Positions 1 through 6,165 of a stretch of 17,316 nucleotides of DNA are shown piece by piece. The number at the start of each line of letters is the position of its first letter. The stretch's first letter is position 1. Source of the DNA: an uncultured Bacilli bacterium (GTDB lineage Bacteria > Bacillota_I > Bacilli_A > RF39 > UBA660); contig CANRHM010000015.1 in assembly GCA_947630415.1 (NCBI GenBank), forward strand, positions 1-17,316. Reading direction: 5' to 3'. The notes under the pieces are model-generated. The model searched no databases. It saw nothing but the letters and a program-made list of their open reading frames with translations, and was not told where the DNA came from. A program made the position numbers and the translations under genes.

Positions 1-74
1 CGGTTCTGTGAGGGGCAACGAGGCAAACCTCTCACGTAGAATTTAGAGAGGAGGAGTCGAGTTGTCTACTCGAC
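1..74 (+). mobile_element. Probable 3' end of a group II intron (end of domain V plus domain VI), cut by the window start
   Basis: The first bases CGGTTCTGTGAG and the later CTACTCGAC (66-74) match, from memory, the end of domain V, the linker and the two strands of domain VI of bacterial group II introns. GAG at 10-13 could pair with CTC at 69-71, leaving A68 as the bulged branch-point candidate seven bases before the putative intron end. The 3' exon would then start at 75, only nine bases before the mrnC start. The interior is odd: GTGAGGGG (8-15) can pair with CCTCTCAC (28-35), and GTCGAGT (56-62) with ACTCGAC (68-74), and both compete with the standard domain VI fold. The catalytic core and any reverse transcriptase ORF lie outside the window. 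This could instead be an unrelated structured leader. Confidence 0.45.
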
Positions 75-83
75 GGAAGTAGG

Positions 84-467
84 ATGAACGTATTGGAAAT
101 CAATGTTTTAGTGCTAGCCTATTTGGGGGATGCTGTATACGAGTTATATGTAAGAAAAGCCTTAATCGATCGAAAGATCAATCATGTGAATGAACTACAG
201 ACGTCTTCCTTAGATTATGTAAGTGCTAAAAGACAAGCCTTCTTTTTGAATCAGTTATTAGAAGAAGATTTTTTTAACGAAGAAGAACTAACCGTGATTC
301 ATCGTGCCAGAAATTATAAGAGTAATAGACATCCTAAGAATTGTGATATTTTAACGTATAAACATGCAACCGCTCTAGAAGCCGTAATAGGATACTTATC
401 CTATTTAGGAAAAGAAGATAGAATAGAACAAATTATGGAAAAAATAATAGGAGGAGACCTATGCTAG
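84..467 (+). CDS. mrnC: Mini-ribonuclease 3 (Mini-III), 23S rRNA maturation
   Basis: Mini-III is an RNase III-type dimeric nuclease without a double-stranded RNA binding domain; it trims 23S rRNA precursor ends. The 127-residue protein shows LAYLGDAVYE near residues 11-20 (catalytic Asp16) and TALEAVIGYL near 96-105 (Glu99), plus the family-typical RARNYKS and PKNCD segments. The B. subtilis protein is somewhat longer at both ends. The N-terminus here is about seven residues shorter and begins just after a putative intron boundary. The frame stays open upstream to about position 12, so a longer spliced form cannot be excluded. The ribosome site is GGAAG at 75-79 close to the ATG, or GAGGAGGA (48-55), which lies beyond a hairpin. 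The 3' end overlaps rlmB, so the two are translationally coupled. Confidence 0.93.
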   Translation: MNVLEINVLVLAYLGDAVYELYVRKALIDRKINHVNELQTSSLDYVSAKRQAFFLNQLLEEDFFNEEELTVIHRARNYKSNRHPKNCDILTYKHATALEAVIGYLSYLGKEDRIEQIMEKIIGGDLC

Positions 468-1159
468 TATATGGAAGAAACGTTTTAGAAGAATATTTAA
501 AAAAACCTGAAAAAGTTCGAAAAATCATTTTTCAAGAGGGGTTTCGTGATGAAAACTTAAAATCCACTATAGAGAAATTAAGAATTCCGGTTGAATTTCG
601 CACGAAAAATGAATTAGACCGATTTGCAAAGGGAGTGCATCAAGGTGTAATCTTAGAAGTAGAGGACTACCAATATGTTCCTTTATCCGATTTATTTGCA
701 CAAAAAGAAAATAGCATCTTAGTCATTTTAGATCACATCGAGGATCCGCACAATTTAGGAGCCATTATGCGTACTTGTGAAGCAGCAGAAGTAGATGGCA
801 TCATTCTTCCTAAAGACCGTTCAGCATCCATTAATGCAACCGTTATGAAAACGTCCGTTGGAACCATCGAAAACTTGAAGATTGCGCAAGTGACCAATCT
901 TTCGAAGACCATTGATACGTTAAAAAAAGAAGGTTACTGGATCGTGGGGACTTCCATGGAGGGTGAAGATTTTCGTTCGATTGATTATCATGGCAAAATA
1001 GCACTTATTATCGGAAACGAAGGAAAAGGTATGGGTAGACTAGTACGGGAGTCTTGTGATTTCATAGCAAGTATTCCTATGTACGGAAAGGTAAACAGTC
1101 TCAATGCCTCCGTTTCGTTTGGAATTATGATTTATGAGGTGTTAAGACAAACAAGATAA
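461..1159 (+). CDS. rlmB: 23S rRNA (guanosine-2'-O-)-methyltransferase, TrmH/SpoU family
   Basis: This SPOUT-fold enzyme uses S-adenosylmethionine to 2'-O-methylate a 23S rRNA guanosine (G2251 in E. coli). The 232-residue protein has an N-terminal substrate-binding domain (about 1-75) and a trefoil-knot catalytic domain. The three SpoU motifs are visible: DPHNLGAIMRT (about 95-105), LIIGNEGKGM (182-191) and IPMYGKVNSLNASVSFGI (205-222). The start ATG overlaps the end of mrnC by seven bases and follows AGGAGGAG (449-456). Its location beside mrnC matches B. subtilis yacO, so assignment to RlmB rather than another TrmH paralogue is well supported. The next gene starts two bases after its stop. 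Confidence 0.94.
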   Translation: MLVYGRNVLEEYLKKPEKVRKIIFQEGFRDENLKSTIEKLRIPVEFRTKNELDRFAKGVHQGVILEVEDYQYVPLSDLFAQKENSILVILDHIEDPHNLGAIMRTCEAAEVDGIILPKDRSASINATVMKTSVGTIENLKIAQVTNLSKTIDTLKKEGYWIVGTSMEGEDFRSIDYHGKIALIIGNEGKGMGRLVRESCDFIASIPMYGKVNSLNASVSFGIMIYEVLRQTR

Positions 1160-1161
1160 CA

Positions 1162-1776
1162 ATGAACTATAAAAAATTAAACGATTATGAATTAGTCTAT
1201 ATGGTGGAGGAGAATAGTGAAGAGGCCTTTCACTTGCTTTGTGAAAAGTACCATCCCCTTATTTCTAAAGTAGCACTTAAATATCAAGAGGGAGCCCGTA
1301 AAAGAGGATACGATTATGATGATCTTTATCAGTTAGGGCTCTATAGCTTGTACTATGCCTATACACATTACAACGAAAAAAGAGGCGTGCTCTTTTATAG
1401 TTATGTTTTACTCTGCATGCAAGCTAAAATCAGCAGTTTATTTAGATTATCTAATACACAAGCTAAAAAGGCTTTAAATGAAGCACAGTTTCTAGATGAC
1501 AATATGCTTTGCTATTATGAAAATAACAGTTCAAACAAAGAAGATATTTTAGGAGAACAAATGCTTTTAAATGAACTCATAACCGAACTGATTCGTTTTG
1601 AACATCGTCTTAGTTTTGATAAAGCTTGTATCTTTGAACTTAAAATGAATGATTTTTCTCCAAAGGAAATAGCAAGCTTATTAGATATACCACACAAGAC
1701 GGTAAACAATTCACTTTACAATATAAAAAGAGAACTCGCTCATTATTTGCAAACAAAAGGATTTAAAAACATTTAA
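1162..1776 (+). CDS. Sigma-70 family RNA polymerase sigma factor, SigH-like by position
   Basis: The 204-residue protein has a region 2-like segment (about 25-95), with DYDDLYQLGLYSLYYAYTHY in the place of the region 2.2/2.4 helices. Region 4 follows (about 155-192): SPKEIASLLDIPHKTVNNSL reads as a helix-turn-helix. It occupies the position of sigH (spo0H) in Bacillus, directly after rlmB and before secE; the intervening rae1 gene of B. subtilis is absent. The start at 1162 aligns the NDYELVYMVEEN segment with the SigH N-terminus, but no ribosome binding sequence precedes it, so translation is probably coupled to rlmB termination. Sequence is divergent from SigH, with few of the aromatic region 2.3 residues. 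What regulon it serves cannot be told here; competence-type (ComX/SigH) roles are possible. Confidence 0.8.
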   Translation: MNYKKLNDYELVYMVEENSEEAFHLLCEKYHPLISKVALKYQEGARKRGYDYDDLYQLGLYSLYYAYTHYNEKRGVLFYSYVLLCMQAKISSLFRLSNTQAKKALNEAQFLDDNMLCYYENNSSNKEDILGEQMLLNELITELIRFEHRLSFDKACIFELKMNDFSPKEIASLLDIPHKTVNNSLYNIKRELAHYLQTKGFKNI

Positions 1777-1790
1777 AGATATGTTATAAT
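1762..1790 (+). promoter_or_regulatory. Sigma-A-type promoter for the membrane-anchored unknown gene
   Basis: TATAAT at 1785-1790 is preceded by TG one base upstream (extended -10). A weak -35 TTTAAA lies at 1762-1767, 17 bases away. It overlaps the end of the sigma-factor gene and lies 23 bases before the ATG at 1814. Confidence 0.6.
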
Positions 1791-1813
1791 CACTTTAGAA
1801 TAGGGTGATGTGC

Positions 1814-2518
1814 ATGAATTATAGTAATGATCCAAACAGAGAAAAAATTCCATTAAATGAATGGTTGAAGATTCCAAGAACGGAAGAAGAAAAACAAAAG
1901 GATTATCAATCTTTATTTTATGGACTACAACATACTTCTCATGTATTAGCTAATTCTTATCATGCATTTATTCCTTATTTCGATTCCTATTATGCATCAT
2001 CTTTAGATAAAATACTTCACTATGTCTATGTAGGCGTAGATCCCTCTAGTATTTCTTTTATTGGAAGTCAGGAAATTCCATCCTCTAAATTAGAAGAAGC
2101 GAAACAAAAAAATATAGCCTTTATGACAACGTTTATGTTAGGACTTTACTTAGGCTATGAACCTCAAAATGGACTTTTAAACGAAACATTTATTGAAAAT
2201 AATTTTGAGCAATGTAAACAATTTCTTCCTTCCGAAGATGTTCCTTATTTTGAACAAGTATTAATACATCATCAATATACGTACTATGATGATTATGCTA
2301 ATAAGGCATCTTATAATAATGAAGGTGGAAGAGGACGGAGTTATACTAAGAAAACAAATGCTCAGTTTTTACCTGATCAAGATGGCGTCTTTAGTGTTAA
2401 CCGCCTTGAAGGAAGCGATTATGCTAAAGCAGGATTTTCTAAAAACATTGCCTTTTTACTCGTTTTACTAGGAACAGTTCTCATTGCTTTAGGAGTAGCT
2501 CTACTCTTCTATGGTTAG
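1814..2518 (+). CDS. Unknown protein with one C-terminal membrane segment
   Basis: I do not recognise the family. From ATG 1814 it is 234 residues; upstream in-frame GTG and ATG codons exist, but AGGGTG at 1802-1807 is correctly spaced only for 1814. The N-terminal part is polar and Tyr-rich with no signal peptide. The middle (about 90-125) has an amphipathic stretch with LGLYLGYEP. A basic, Gly-rich linker follows (about 170-180), and a single hydrophobic segment (about 211-232) ends the protein with the chain finishing just after it. This architecture suggests a tail-anchored protein with its soluble domain in the cytoplasm. It sits between the sigma-like gene and secE with its own promoter, and no homologue at this place in B. 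subtilis is known to me. Confidence 0.8.
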   Translation: MNYSNDPNREKIPLNEWLKIPRTEEEKQKDYQSLFYGLQHTSHVLANSYHAFIPYFDSYYASSLDKILHYVYVGVDPSSISFIGSQEIPSSKLEEAKQKNIAFMTTFMLGLYLGYEPQNGLLNETFIENNFEQCKQFLPSEDVPYFEQVLIHHQYTYYDDYANKASYNNEGGRGRSYTKKTNAQFLPDQDGVFSVNRLEGSDYAKAGFSKNIAFLLVLLGTVLIALGVALLFYG

Positions 2519-2535
2519 AAATTTACTAAAATTAT

Positions 2536-2565
2536 TTGACAAAACACTTTTCTTTGTGCTATTTT
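2536..2565 (+). promoter_or_regulatory. Promoter for secE-nusG
   Basis: A perfect -35 TTGACA (2536-2541) is followed, 18 bases on, by TATTTT (2560-2565) as a fair -10. It lies between the unknown membrane protein gene and secE, and overlaps one arm of an inverted repeat. Confidence 0.6.
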
Positions 2566-2590
2566 ATAGGTGACACAAAAAAGTGTTTTT
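2541..2590 (+). terminator. Inverted repeat with T-rich tail, possible terminator of the upstream gene
   Basis: AAAACACTTTT (2541-2551) is the exact reverse complement of AAAAGTGTTTT (2579-2589), with a 27-base loop. T-rich sequence follows. The long loop and A/T-rich stem make it a weak terminator. Because the secE promoter lies inside it, it could equally be a regulatory element. Confidence 0.4.
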
Positions 2591-2635
2591 ATTTTGATAT
2601 AAAAACATAAAATGAAGAAAGATGGGTGTATAACT

Positions 2636-2998
2636 ATGGCTACAAAAAAGAATGCAAAAGCAAAGAAAAAGGTTTCTTCTAAAAAACAAGAAGAAAAAGT
2701 TTTAAACGAAGAAATCAAAGAAGAAAAGAAAGGGAAAAAAGTAAAAGAAGATAAGAAGAATCAAAAGGGTGAAAAGAAAGAAGTAAAAAAGGAAACAAAA
2801 AAAGAGAAAAAACCAAAGAAAAAGGGTCGTATTCGTGAGTTCTTCCGTGAAGTCAAGAAAGAATTAAGTCTTGTTAAATGGCCAAGTAAAAAAGATATGG
2901 TTAAATACTCTATTGCAACCATCGTATTTGTTCTTTTCTTTGCACTATTCTTCTATATCATCGACATCATTGTTGCGGCATTAAAGACGTGGGTGTAG
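2636..2998 (+). CDS. secE: Preprotein translocase subunit SecE with Lys-rich N-terminal extension
   Basis: SecE clamps SecY in the SecYEG protein-export channel of the plasma membrane. The last 55-60 residues form the normal Gram-positive SecE: an amphipathic helix REFFREVKKELSLVKWPSKK with the conserved KWPS, then one transmembrane segment (about 90-115). Upstream of it lie roughly 64 residues almost entirely of Lys and Glu with no hydrophobic core, which is about double the usual length of Gram-positive SecE. I chose ATG 2636, because GGGTG at 2624-2628 is well spaced for it; ATG 2612 has no ribosome site. nusG starts three bases after its stop, so they share a message. The extension is likely disordered and cytosolic; its role is unknown. 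Confidence 0.92.
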   Translation: MATKKNAKAKKKVSSKKQEEKVLNEEIKEEKKGKKVKEDKKNQKGEKKEVKKETKKEKKPKKKGRIREFFREVKKELSLVKWPSKKDMVKYSIATIVFVLFFALFFYIIDIIVAALKTWV

Positions 2999-3001
2999 AA
3001 A

Positions 3002-3535
3002 ATGGATAAACAATGGTATGTAGTAAATACTTATTCAGGACATGAGAATAAGGTAAAAGAAAAACTTGAAATGCGTGCAGAATCGATGGATATGAAAGAT
3101 TATATCTTTCGTGTCATCGTTCCTGAACAAAAAGTAATTGAAGAAAAAGATGGCGTTCAAAAAGAAAAGATTAAAAAAATGTTCCCAGGTTACATTTTAG
3201 TGGAAATGGTCATGAGCGATGAAGCTTGGTATGTCGTTCGTAATACACCAGGTGTAACGGGATTCATAGGATCGAGCGGAAAAGGTGCAAAACCTACTCC
3301 ATTACAGCCTTATGAAGTCGATAAAGTCCTAGCCAATATGGGTATTAGTCGTCTTGATGTCGATAAAGAACTTGAAGTGGGTGCTCGTGTTAAGATTATT
3401 GCAGGACCTTTCACCGGTATGTTTGGAGTGATCGATAGTATCGACTTACCAAATCAAAAGATTAATTTGACGGTGGATCTCTTCGGACAAGAAACGTCAG
3501 TAGAAGTAGAACTATCGCAAATCCAAATCGCCTAA
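3002..3535 (+). CDS. nusG: Transcription elongation/termination factor NusG
   Basis: NusG binds the RNA polymerase clamp and affects pausing, termination and coupling to translation. The 177-residue protein is of normal length. The NGN domain begins WYVVNTYSGHENKVKEKL and includes FPGYILVEM and the NTPGVTGFIG turn. The C-terminal KOW domain begins near residue 125 with GARVKIIAGPFTGMFGVI. The ribosome site GGGTG lies inside the end of secE. Position between secE and rplK is the standard arrangement. Confidence 0.97.
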   Translation: MDKQWYVVNTYSGHENKVKEKLEMRAESMDMKDYIFRVIVPEQKVIEEKDGVQKEKIKKMFPGYILVEMVMSDEAWYVVRNTPGVTGFIGSSGKGAKPTPLQPYEVDKVLANMGISRLDVDKELEVGARVKIIAGPFTGMFGVIDSIDLPNQKINLTVDLFGQETSVEVELSQIQIA

Positions 3536-3550
3536 ATCTAGGGAAAATGC

Positions 3551-3579
3551 TTGCAATTAGCAAGAAATCATGTTATTAT
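3551..3579 (+). promoter_or_regulatory. Promoter for rplK-rplA (extended -10)
   Basis: TTGCAA (3551-3556), 17 bases, then TATTAT (3574-3579) with an upstream TG at 3571-3572. A small hairpin CTTGC/GCAAG (3550-3554 with 3560-3564) overlaps the -35 and has no T tract. Transcription would start near 3586. Confidence 0.7.
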
Positions 3580-3586
3580 TTAGAGG

Positions 3587-3609
3587 CTATATTATTTTAT
3601 TTAATATAG
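3587..3609 (+). other. 5'-terminal hairpin of the rplK-rplA message
   Basis: CTATATTA (3587-3594) pairs perfectly with TAATATAG (3602-3609) around a seven-base loop. It starts at the expected transcription start of the promoter above, so it would cap the 5' end of the leader. A message-stabilising role is inference. Confidence 0.5.
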
Positions 3610-3613
3610 ATTT

Positions 3614-3663
3614 AGTGGGAGGCATTAAGCTTTAAGAAGCGGATAAAAGCTATTTGGACCACT
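3614..3663 (+). promoter_or_regulatory. Ribosomal protein leader, putative L1-binding mRNA site upstream of rplK
   Basis: AGTGG (3614-3618) pairs with CCACT (3659-3663). Inside, AGCTTT (3628-3633) pairs with AAAGCT (3646-3651), separated by an asymmetric GGAGGC-containing internal loop. The TAGTGGGAGG block is repeated at the second site before rplA. L1 is known to repress its own operon by binding an mRNA mimic of its 23S rRNA site; assignment here rests on position and the shared motif. Confidence 0.6.
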
Positions 3664-3695
3664 CGCGAAAACAAAATTTATAGGAGGTGTTTTTC

Positions 3696-4301
3696 GTGGC
3701 AAAAGAAGTTGTTAAGAAAATTAAGTTACAAATCCCTGCAGGAAAAGCTACACCTGCTCCACCAGTTGGAACAGTTTTAGGACCTGCTGGAATCAACTTA
3801 CAAGATTTTTGTACGCGTTATAACGATGCAACAAGAGAAAGTATGGGAGATATCTTACCAGTTGAAATCTCGATTTACGATGATCGTAGTTTCGACTTTA
3901 TCATTAAGACTCCCCCTACAGGATTCTTATTAAAGAAATATGCAAAAATCGATAAAGGTTCAGTTAAAGGAGCAAACCAAGTAGTAGCAACTTTAACACA
4001 AGATCAAATTCGCGAAATCGCGCAAATCAAATTACCAGATTTGAACTGTTACGATGTAGAAGCCGCTATGAAAGTAGTGGAAGGAACGGCACGTAACATG
4101 GGTATTGCTGTTAAAGGTGTTAACGACCAAGAATTAGCTGAACAAGCAAAAGAAGCTCTTGAAGAAGAAAAAGAACAAGCTGAACGTGAAGCTGAACTTG
4201 CTGAAATGGAAGCTGAACAACAAGCAGGACATCAAGCTCAAGAAGTTCCTGTAGTTGAAAAAGAAGATAAGACGGAAGACGAAAATTCCGCAGAAGAATA
4301 G
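3696..4301 (+). CDS. rplK: 50S ribosomal protein L11 with long acidic C-terminal tail
   Basis: L11 forms the GTPase-associated centre at the base of the L7/L12 stalk. Residues 1-140 are a complete L11: the N-terminal domain has KLQIPAGKATPAPPVGTVLGP (Pro-rich loop, about 10-30) and the rRNA-binding C-terminal domain includes GTARNMGI (130-137). About 61 further residues are rich in Glu, Ala and Gln, probably a helix followed by a disordered acidic end, whereas typical L11 stops near residue 141. The start is GTG 3696, seven bases after AGGAGGT (3682-3688); the GTG overlapping that ribosome site is rejected. The gene is co-transcribed with rplA. Confidence 0.96.
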   Translation: MAKEVVKKIKLQIPAGKATPAPPVGTVLGPAGINLQDFCTRYNDATRESMGDILPVEISIYDDRSFDFIIKTPPTGFLLKKYAKIDKGSVKGANQVVATLTQDQIREIAQIKLPDLNCYDVEAAMKVVEGTARNMGIAVKGVNDQELAEQAKEALEEEKEQAEREAELAEMEAEQQAGHQAQEVPVVEKEDKTEDENSAEE

Positions 4302-4314
4302 GTAATATAACCTA

Positions 4315-4344
4315 GTGGGAGGAACCGCTTACTCCGATTACCAC
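4315..4344 (+). promoter_or_regulatory. Second putative L1-binding site, between rplK and rplA
   Basis: GTGG (4315-4318) pairs with CCAC (4341-4344), with an inner GAG/CTC helix and the same TAGTGGGAGG block as the leader of rplK. It ends a few bases before the rplA ribosome site AAGGAGGA (4347-4354), so protein binding could hinder rplA initiation. Confidence 0.6.
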
Positions 4345-4360
4345 ATAAGGAGGAATTAAA

Positions 4361-5059
4361 ATGAAAAAAAGAGGAAAGAAATATCTAGATGCATTAAGCA
4401 AAGTAGATAAGACTAAAACTTACTCTAAAGAAGAAGCTGTTAAGTTAATTAAAGAAACATCGGTAAGTAAATTCGATGCTTCCGTAGAACTTGCTATCCG
4501 TCTTAACTTAGATACCAAAAAAACGGATCAACAATTAAGAGGAGCTATTGTTCTACCACACGGAACAGGAAAAGATAAGAAAGTTTTAGTAGTTGCTCGT
4601 GGAGAACAAGCACGTCTTGCTAAAGAGGCTGGCGCAGACTATGTTGGAGATGTTGATATGTTAGAAAAAATCGAAAAAGAAAACTGGTTCGATTTTGATA
4701 CGATGATTGCAACTCCTGATATGATGCCCCTTCTTGGTAAATTAGGTAAGGTATTAGGTCCTAAAGGATTGATGCCAAACCCTAAGACGGGAACGGTAAC
4801 AACCGATGTTGTAAAAGCCGTTAACGAAGTAAAAGCAGGTCGTGTTGAATATCGTACCGATAGTTTCGGTAATGTACACGGCATCATTGGTAAGGCTTCT
4901 TTCAAAGAGAATGACTTACTTGAAAACTTAGATGCTTTTGTAGCAGTTATTCTAAAAGCAAAACCATCTTCTGTTAAAGGAGATTATGTTAAGAATATTG
5001 CGTTATCTACTACCATGGGTCCTGGAATTAAAGTTTCATTGAATTCATTTGACAAATAA
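4361..5059 (+). CDS. rplA: 50S ribosomal protein L1
   Basis: L1 binds the mobile stalk of 23S rRNA at the E site and represses its own message. The 232-residue protein has normal length. It begins with the typical basic MKKRGKKYLDA and shows the L1 signature around residues 120-150 (LGKLGKVLGPKGLMPNPKTGT), and the end GPGIKVSLNSF is typical. It follows AAGGAGGA with good spacing. Its final codons contain the -35 box of the next promoter. Confidence 0.98.
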   Translation: MKKRGKKYLDALSKVDKTKTYSKEEAVKLIKETSVSKFDASVELAIRLNLDTKKTDQQLRGAIVLPHGTGKDKKVLVVARGEQARLAKEAGADYVGDVDMLEKIEKENWFDFDTMIATPDMMPLLGKLGKVLGPKGLMPNPKTGTVTTDVVKAVNEVKAGRVEYRTDSFGNVHGIIGKASFKENDLLENLDAFVAVILKAKPSSVKGDYVKNIALSTTMGPGIKVSLNSFDK

Positions 5060-5077
5060 TAGGTAACGTACTATAAT
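5049..5077 (+). promoter_or_regulatory. Perfect consensus sigma-A promoter for rplJ-rplL
   Basis: TTGACA (5049-5054), exactly 17 bases, TATAAT (5072-5077). The -35 box lies within the last codons of rplA. Transcription would begin just before the L10 leader. Confidence 0.85.
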
Positions 5078-5092
5078 AAAGTTAATTTTATT

Positions 5093-5190
5093 AGTGCCAA
5101 AGACAGTAGGTCATTTGTAAATCCTACCGAGGACTTTCTTTTATTTAAGAGTTTTCGGGGGATTCCCTCGAAAACTTTTATTTTGGCACT
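5093..5190 (+). ncRNA. L10 (rplJ) ribosomal protein leader
   Basis: AGTGCCAAA (5093-5101) pairs with TTTGGCACT (5182-5190), closing the element. Inside is CCAAAGACAGTAGG followed by CCTACCGAGG, with GTAGG (5106-5110) pairing with CCTAC (5123-5127). This is the known Firmicutes L10 leader that binds the L10-L12 complex for autoregulation. An intrinsic terminator hairpin occupies its 3' half. Confidence 0.9.
5149..5184 (+). terminator. Attenuator terminator within the L10 leader
   Basis: A 12-bp stem (5150-5161 with 5165-5176, one G-U pair) closes a three-base loop and is followed by TTTTATTTT. Forming the outer leader helix uses the T-rich 3' side, so the two are plausible alternative states controlling read-through into rplJ-rplL. 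Confidence 0.8.
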
Positions 5191-5220
5191 CCTAAAATAA
5201 AAACGAAAGGAGACAAAGAC

Positions 5221-5715
5221 ATGGCAAGTGAAAAGATTTTAGCAGCAAAACAATTAGTTGTTAATGAAATCAAAGACAACATGAGTAATGCTGCAACTTA
5301 CGTATTATTCGACTATCGTGGCTTAACCGATGCTGAAAGTAAAGAATTAAGACGTAAGTTAAGAGATACCGGATCGGACTACAAAGTATACAAAAATACG
5401 TTGATGGCAAGAGCTTTAAAAGACTTGAACGTCGACATTGATGCAAGCCTTGTAGGACCTAGTGCATTAGCGTTCGGAAACGATCAAATTGCACCGATCA
5501 AAGTATTATCTGATTTTGCTAAAAAACATCAAGCGTTAGTTTTGAAAGTAGGAGTTGTAGACGGTGTTATTTCCGACAAGGACGAACTACAAAAACTTGC
5601 AAGTATTCCATCACGCGAAGGACTACTTACGATGTTGGCTGGTGGTATGATCCAGATAGCAAAAGATTTATCAATCTGCTTAGATTTATATGCACAACAA
5701 AAAGAAGAAAAATAA
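5221..5715 (+). CDS. rplJ: 50S ribosomal protein L10
   Basis: L10 anchors the L7/L12 dimers to 23S rRNA beside L11 and is the repressor that recognises the L10 leader. The 164-residue protein begins ASEKILAAKQLVVNEIKDNM and contains YRGLTDAESKELRRKLR and YKVYKNTLMARAL, hallmark L10 segments. The C-terminal helix that binds L12 runs from about residue 135. It follows AAAGGAGA (5206-5213). rplL follows after a 30-base gap without a terminator. Confidence 0.97.
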   Translation: MASEKILAAKQLVVNEIKDNMSNAATYVLFDYRGLTDAESKELRRKLRDTGSDYKVYKNTLMARALKDLNVDIDASLVGPSALAFGNDQIAPIKVLSDFAKKHQALVLKVGVVDGVISDKDELQKLASIPSREGLLTMLAGGMIQIAKDLSICLDLYAQQKEEK

Positions 5716-5745
5716 TTTAGAAAAAATATAAGGAGGAAAAAGAAA

Positions 5746-6120
5746 ATGGCTAAATTAACAAAAGAGAGCTTTATTGAAAGTTTAAAAGAAATGACTCTTT
5801 TAGAAATTAAAGAGTTAGTAGATGCAATGAAAGAGGAATTTGGAGTAGATCCAAGTGCAGTAGCAGTTGCTGCTGCTCCAGCACAAGGTGCTGCTAGTGA
5901 AGATGACGGACCTAGCACAGTTACAGTTAATCTAGTAAATGCTGGTGCTGCTAAAGTTAACGTTATCAAATTAATCCGTGAAATCACTGGTTTAGGTTTA
6001 AAAGAATCTAAAGATATCGCTGATAACGGTGGAGCAGTTAAAGAAAACATCTCTAAAGAAGAAGCTCAAGACATCAAAGCTAAACTTGAAGAAGCTGGCG
6101 CTGAAGTAGAAGTTAAATAA
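5746..6120 (+). CDS. rplL: 50S ribosomal protein L7/L12
   Basis: The multi-copy stalk protein recruits translational GTPases. The 124-residue protein has an N-terminal dimerisation helix region (about 1-35), an Ala/Gly-rich hinge (about 38-52) and the globular domain with VNAGAAKVNVIKLIREITGL and the final EEAGAEVEVK. AAGGAGG (5731-5737) precedes the start. A terminator follows, ending the rplJ operon. Confidence 0.98.
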   Translation: MAKLTKESFIESLKEMTLLEIKELVDAMKEEFGVDPSAVAVAAAPAQGAASEDDGPSTVTVNLVNAGAAKVNVIKLIREITGLGLKESKDIADNGGAVKENISKEEAQDIKAKLEEAGAEVEVK

Positions 6121-6140
6121 GTTTAACACTTTCGTTTTAT

Positions 6141-6163
6141 AGGACCTTTGATGGTCCTTTTTT
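6141..6163 (+). terminator. Intrinsic terminator after rplL
   Basis: AGGACC (6141-6146) pairs with GGTCCT (6153-6158) around a six-base loop, followed by a run of six T (6158-6163). It separates the ribosomal operon from the accessory genes. Confidence 0.8.
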
Positions 6164-6165
6164 GT

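Noticed and set aside
2519..2635. A possible rpmG (L33) gene before secE, as in B. subtilis
   Set aside because: No frame in this interval encodes the short Cys-containing L33; only the promoter and an inverted repeat are present.
2515..2718. Minus-strand reading frame opposite the secE start
   Set aside because: Phe-rich antisense of the Lys-rich SecE extension, no ribosome site, overlaps the secE promoter.
5529..6050. Long minus-strand reading frame across rplJ and rplL
   Set aside because: It is the complement of two certain ribosomal genes on the plus strand, has no ribosome site, and its translation is low-complexity antisense of the L7/L12 hinge.
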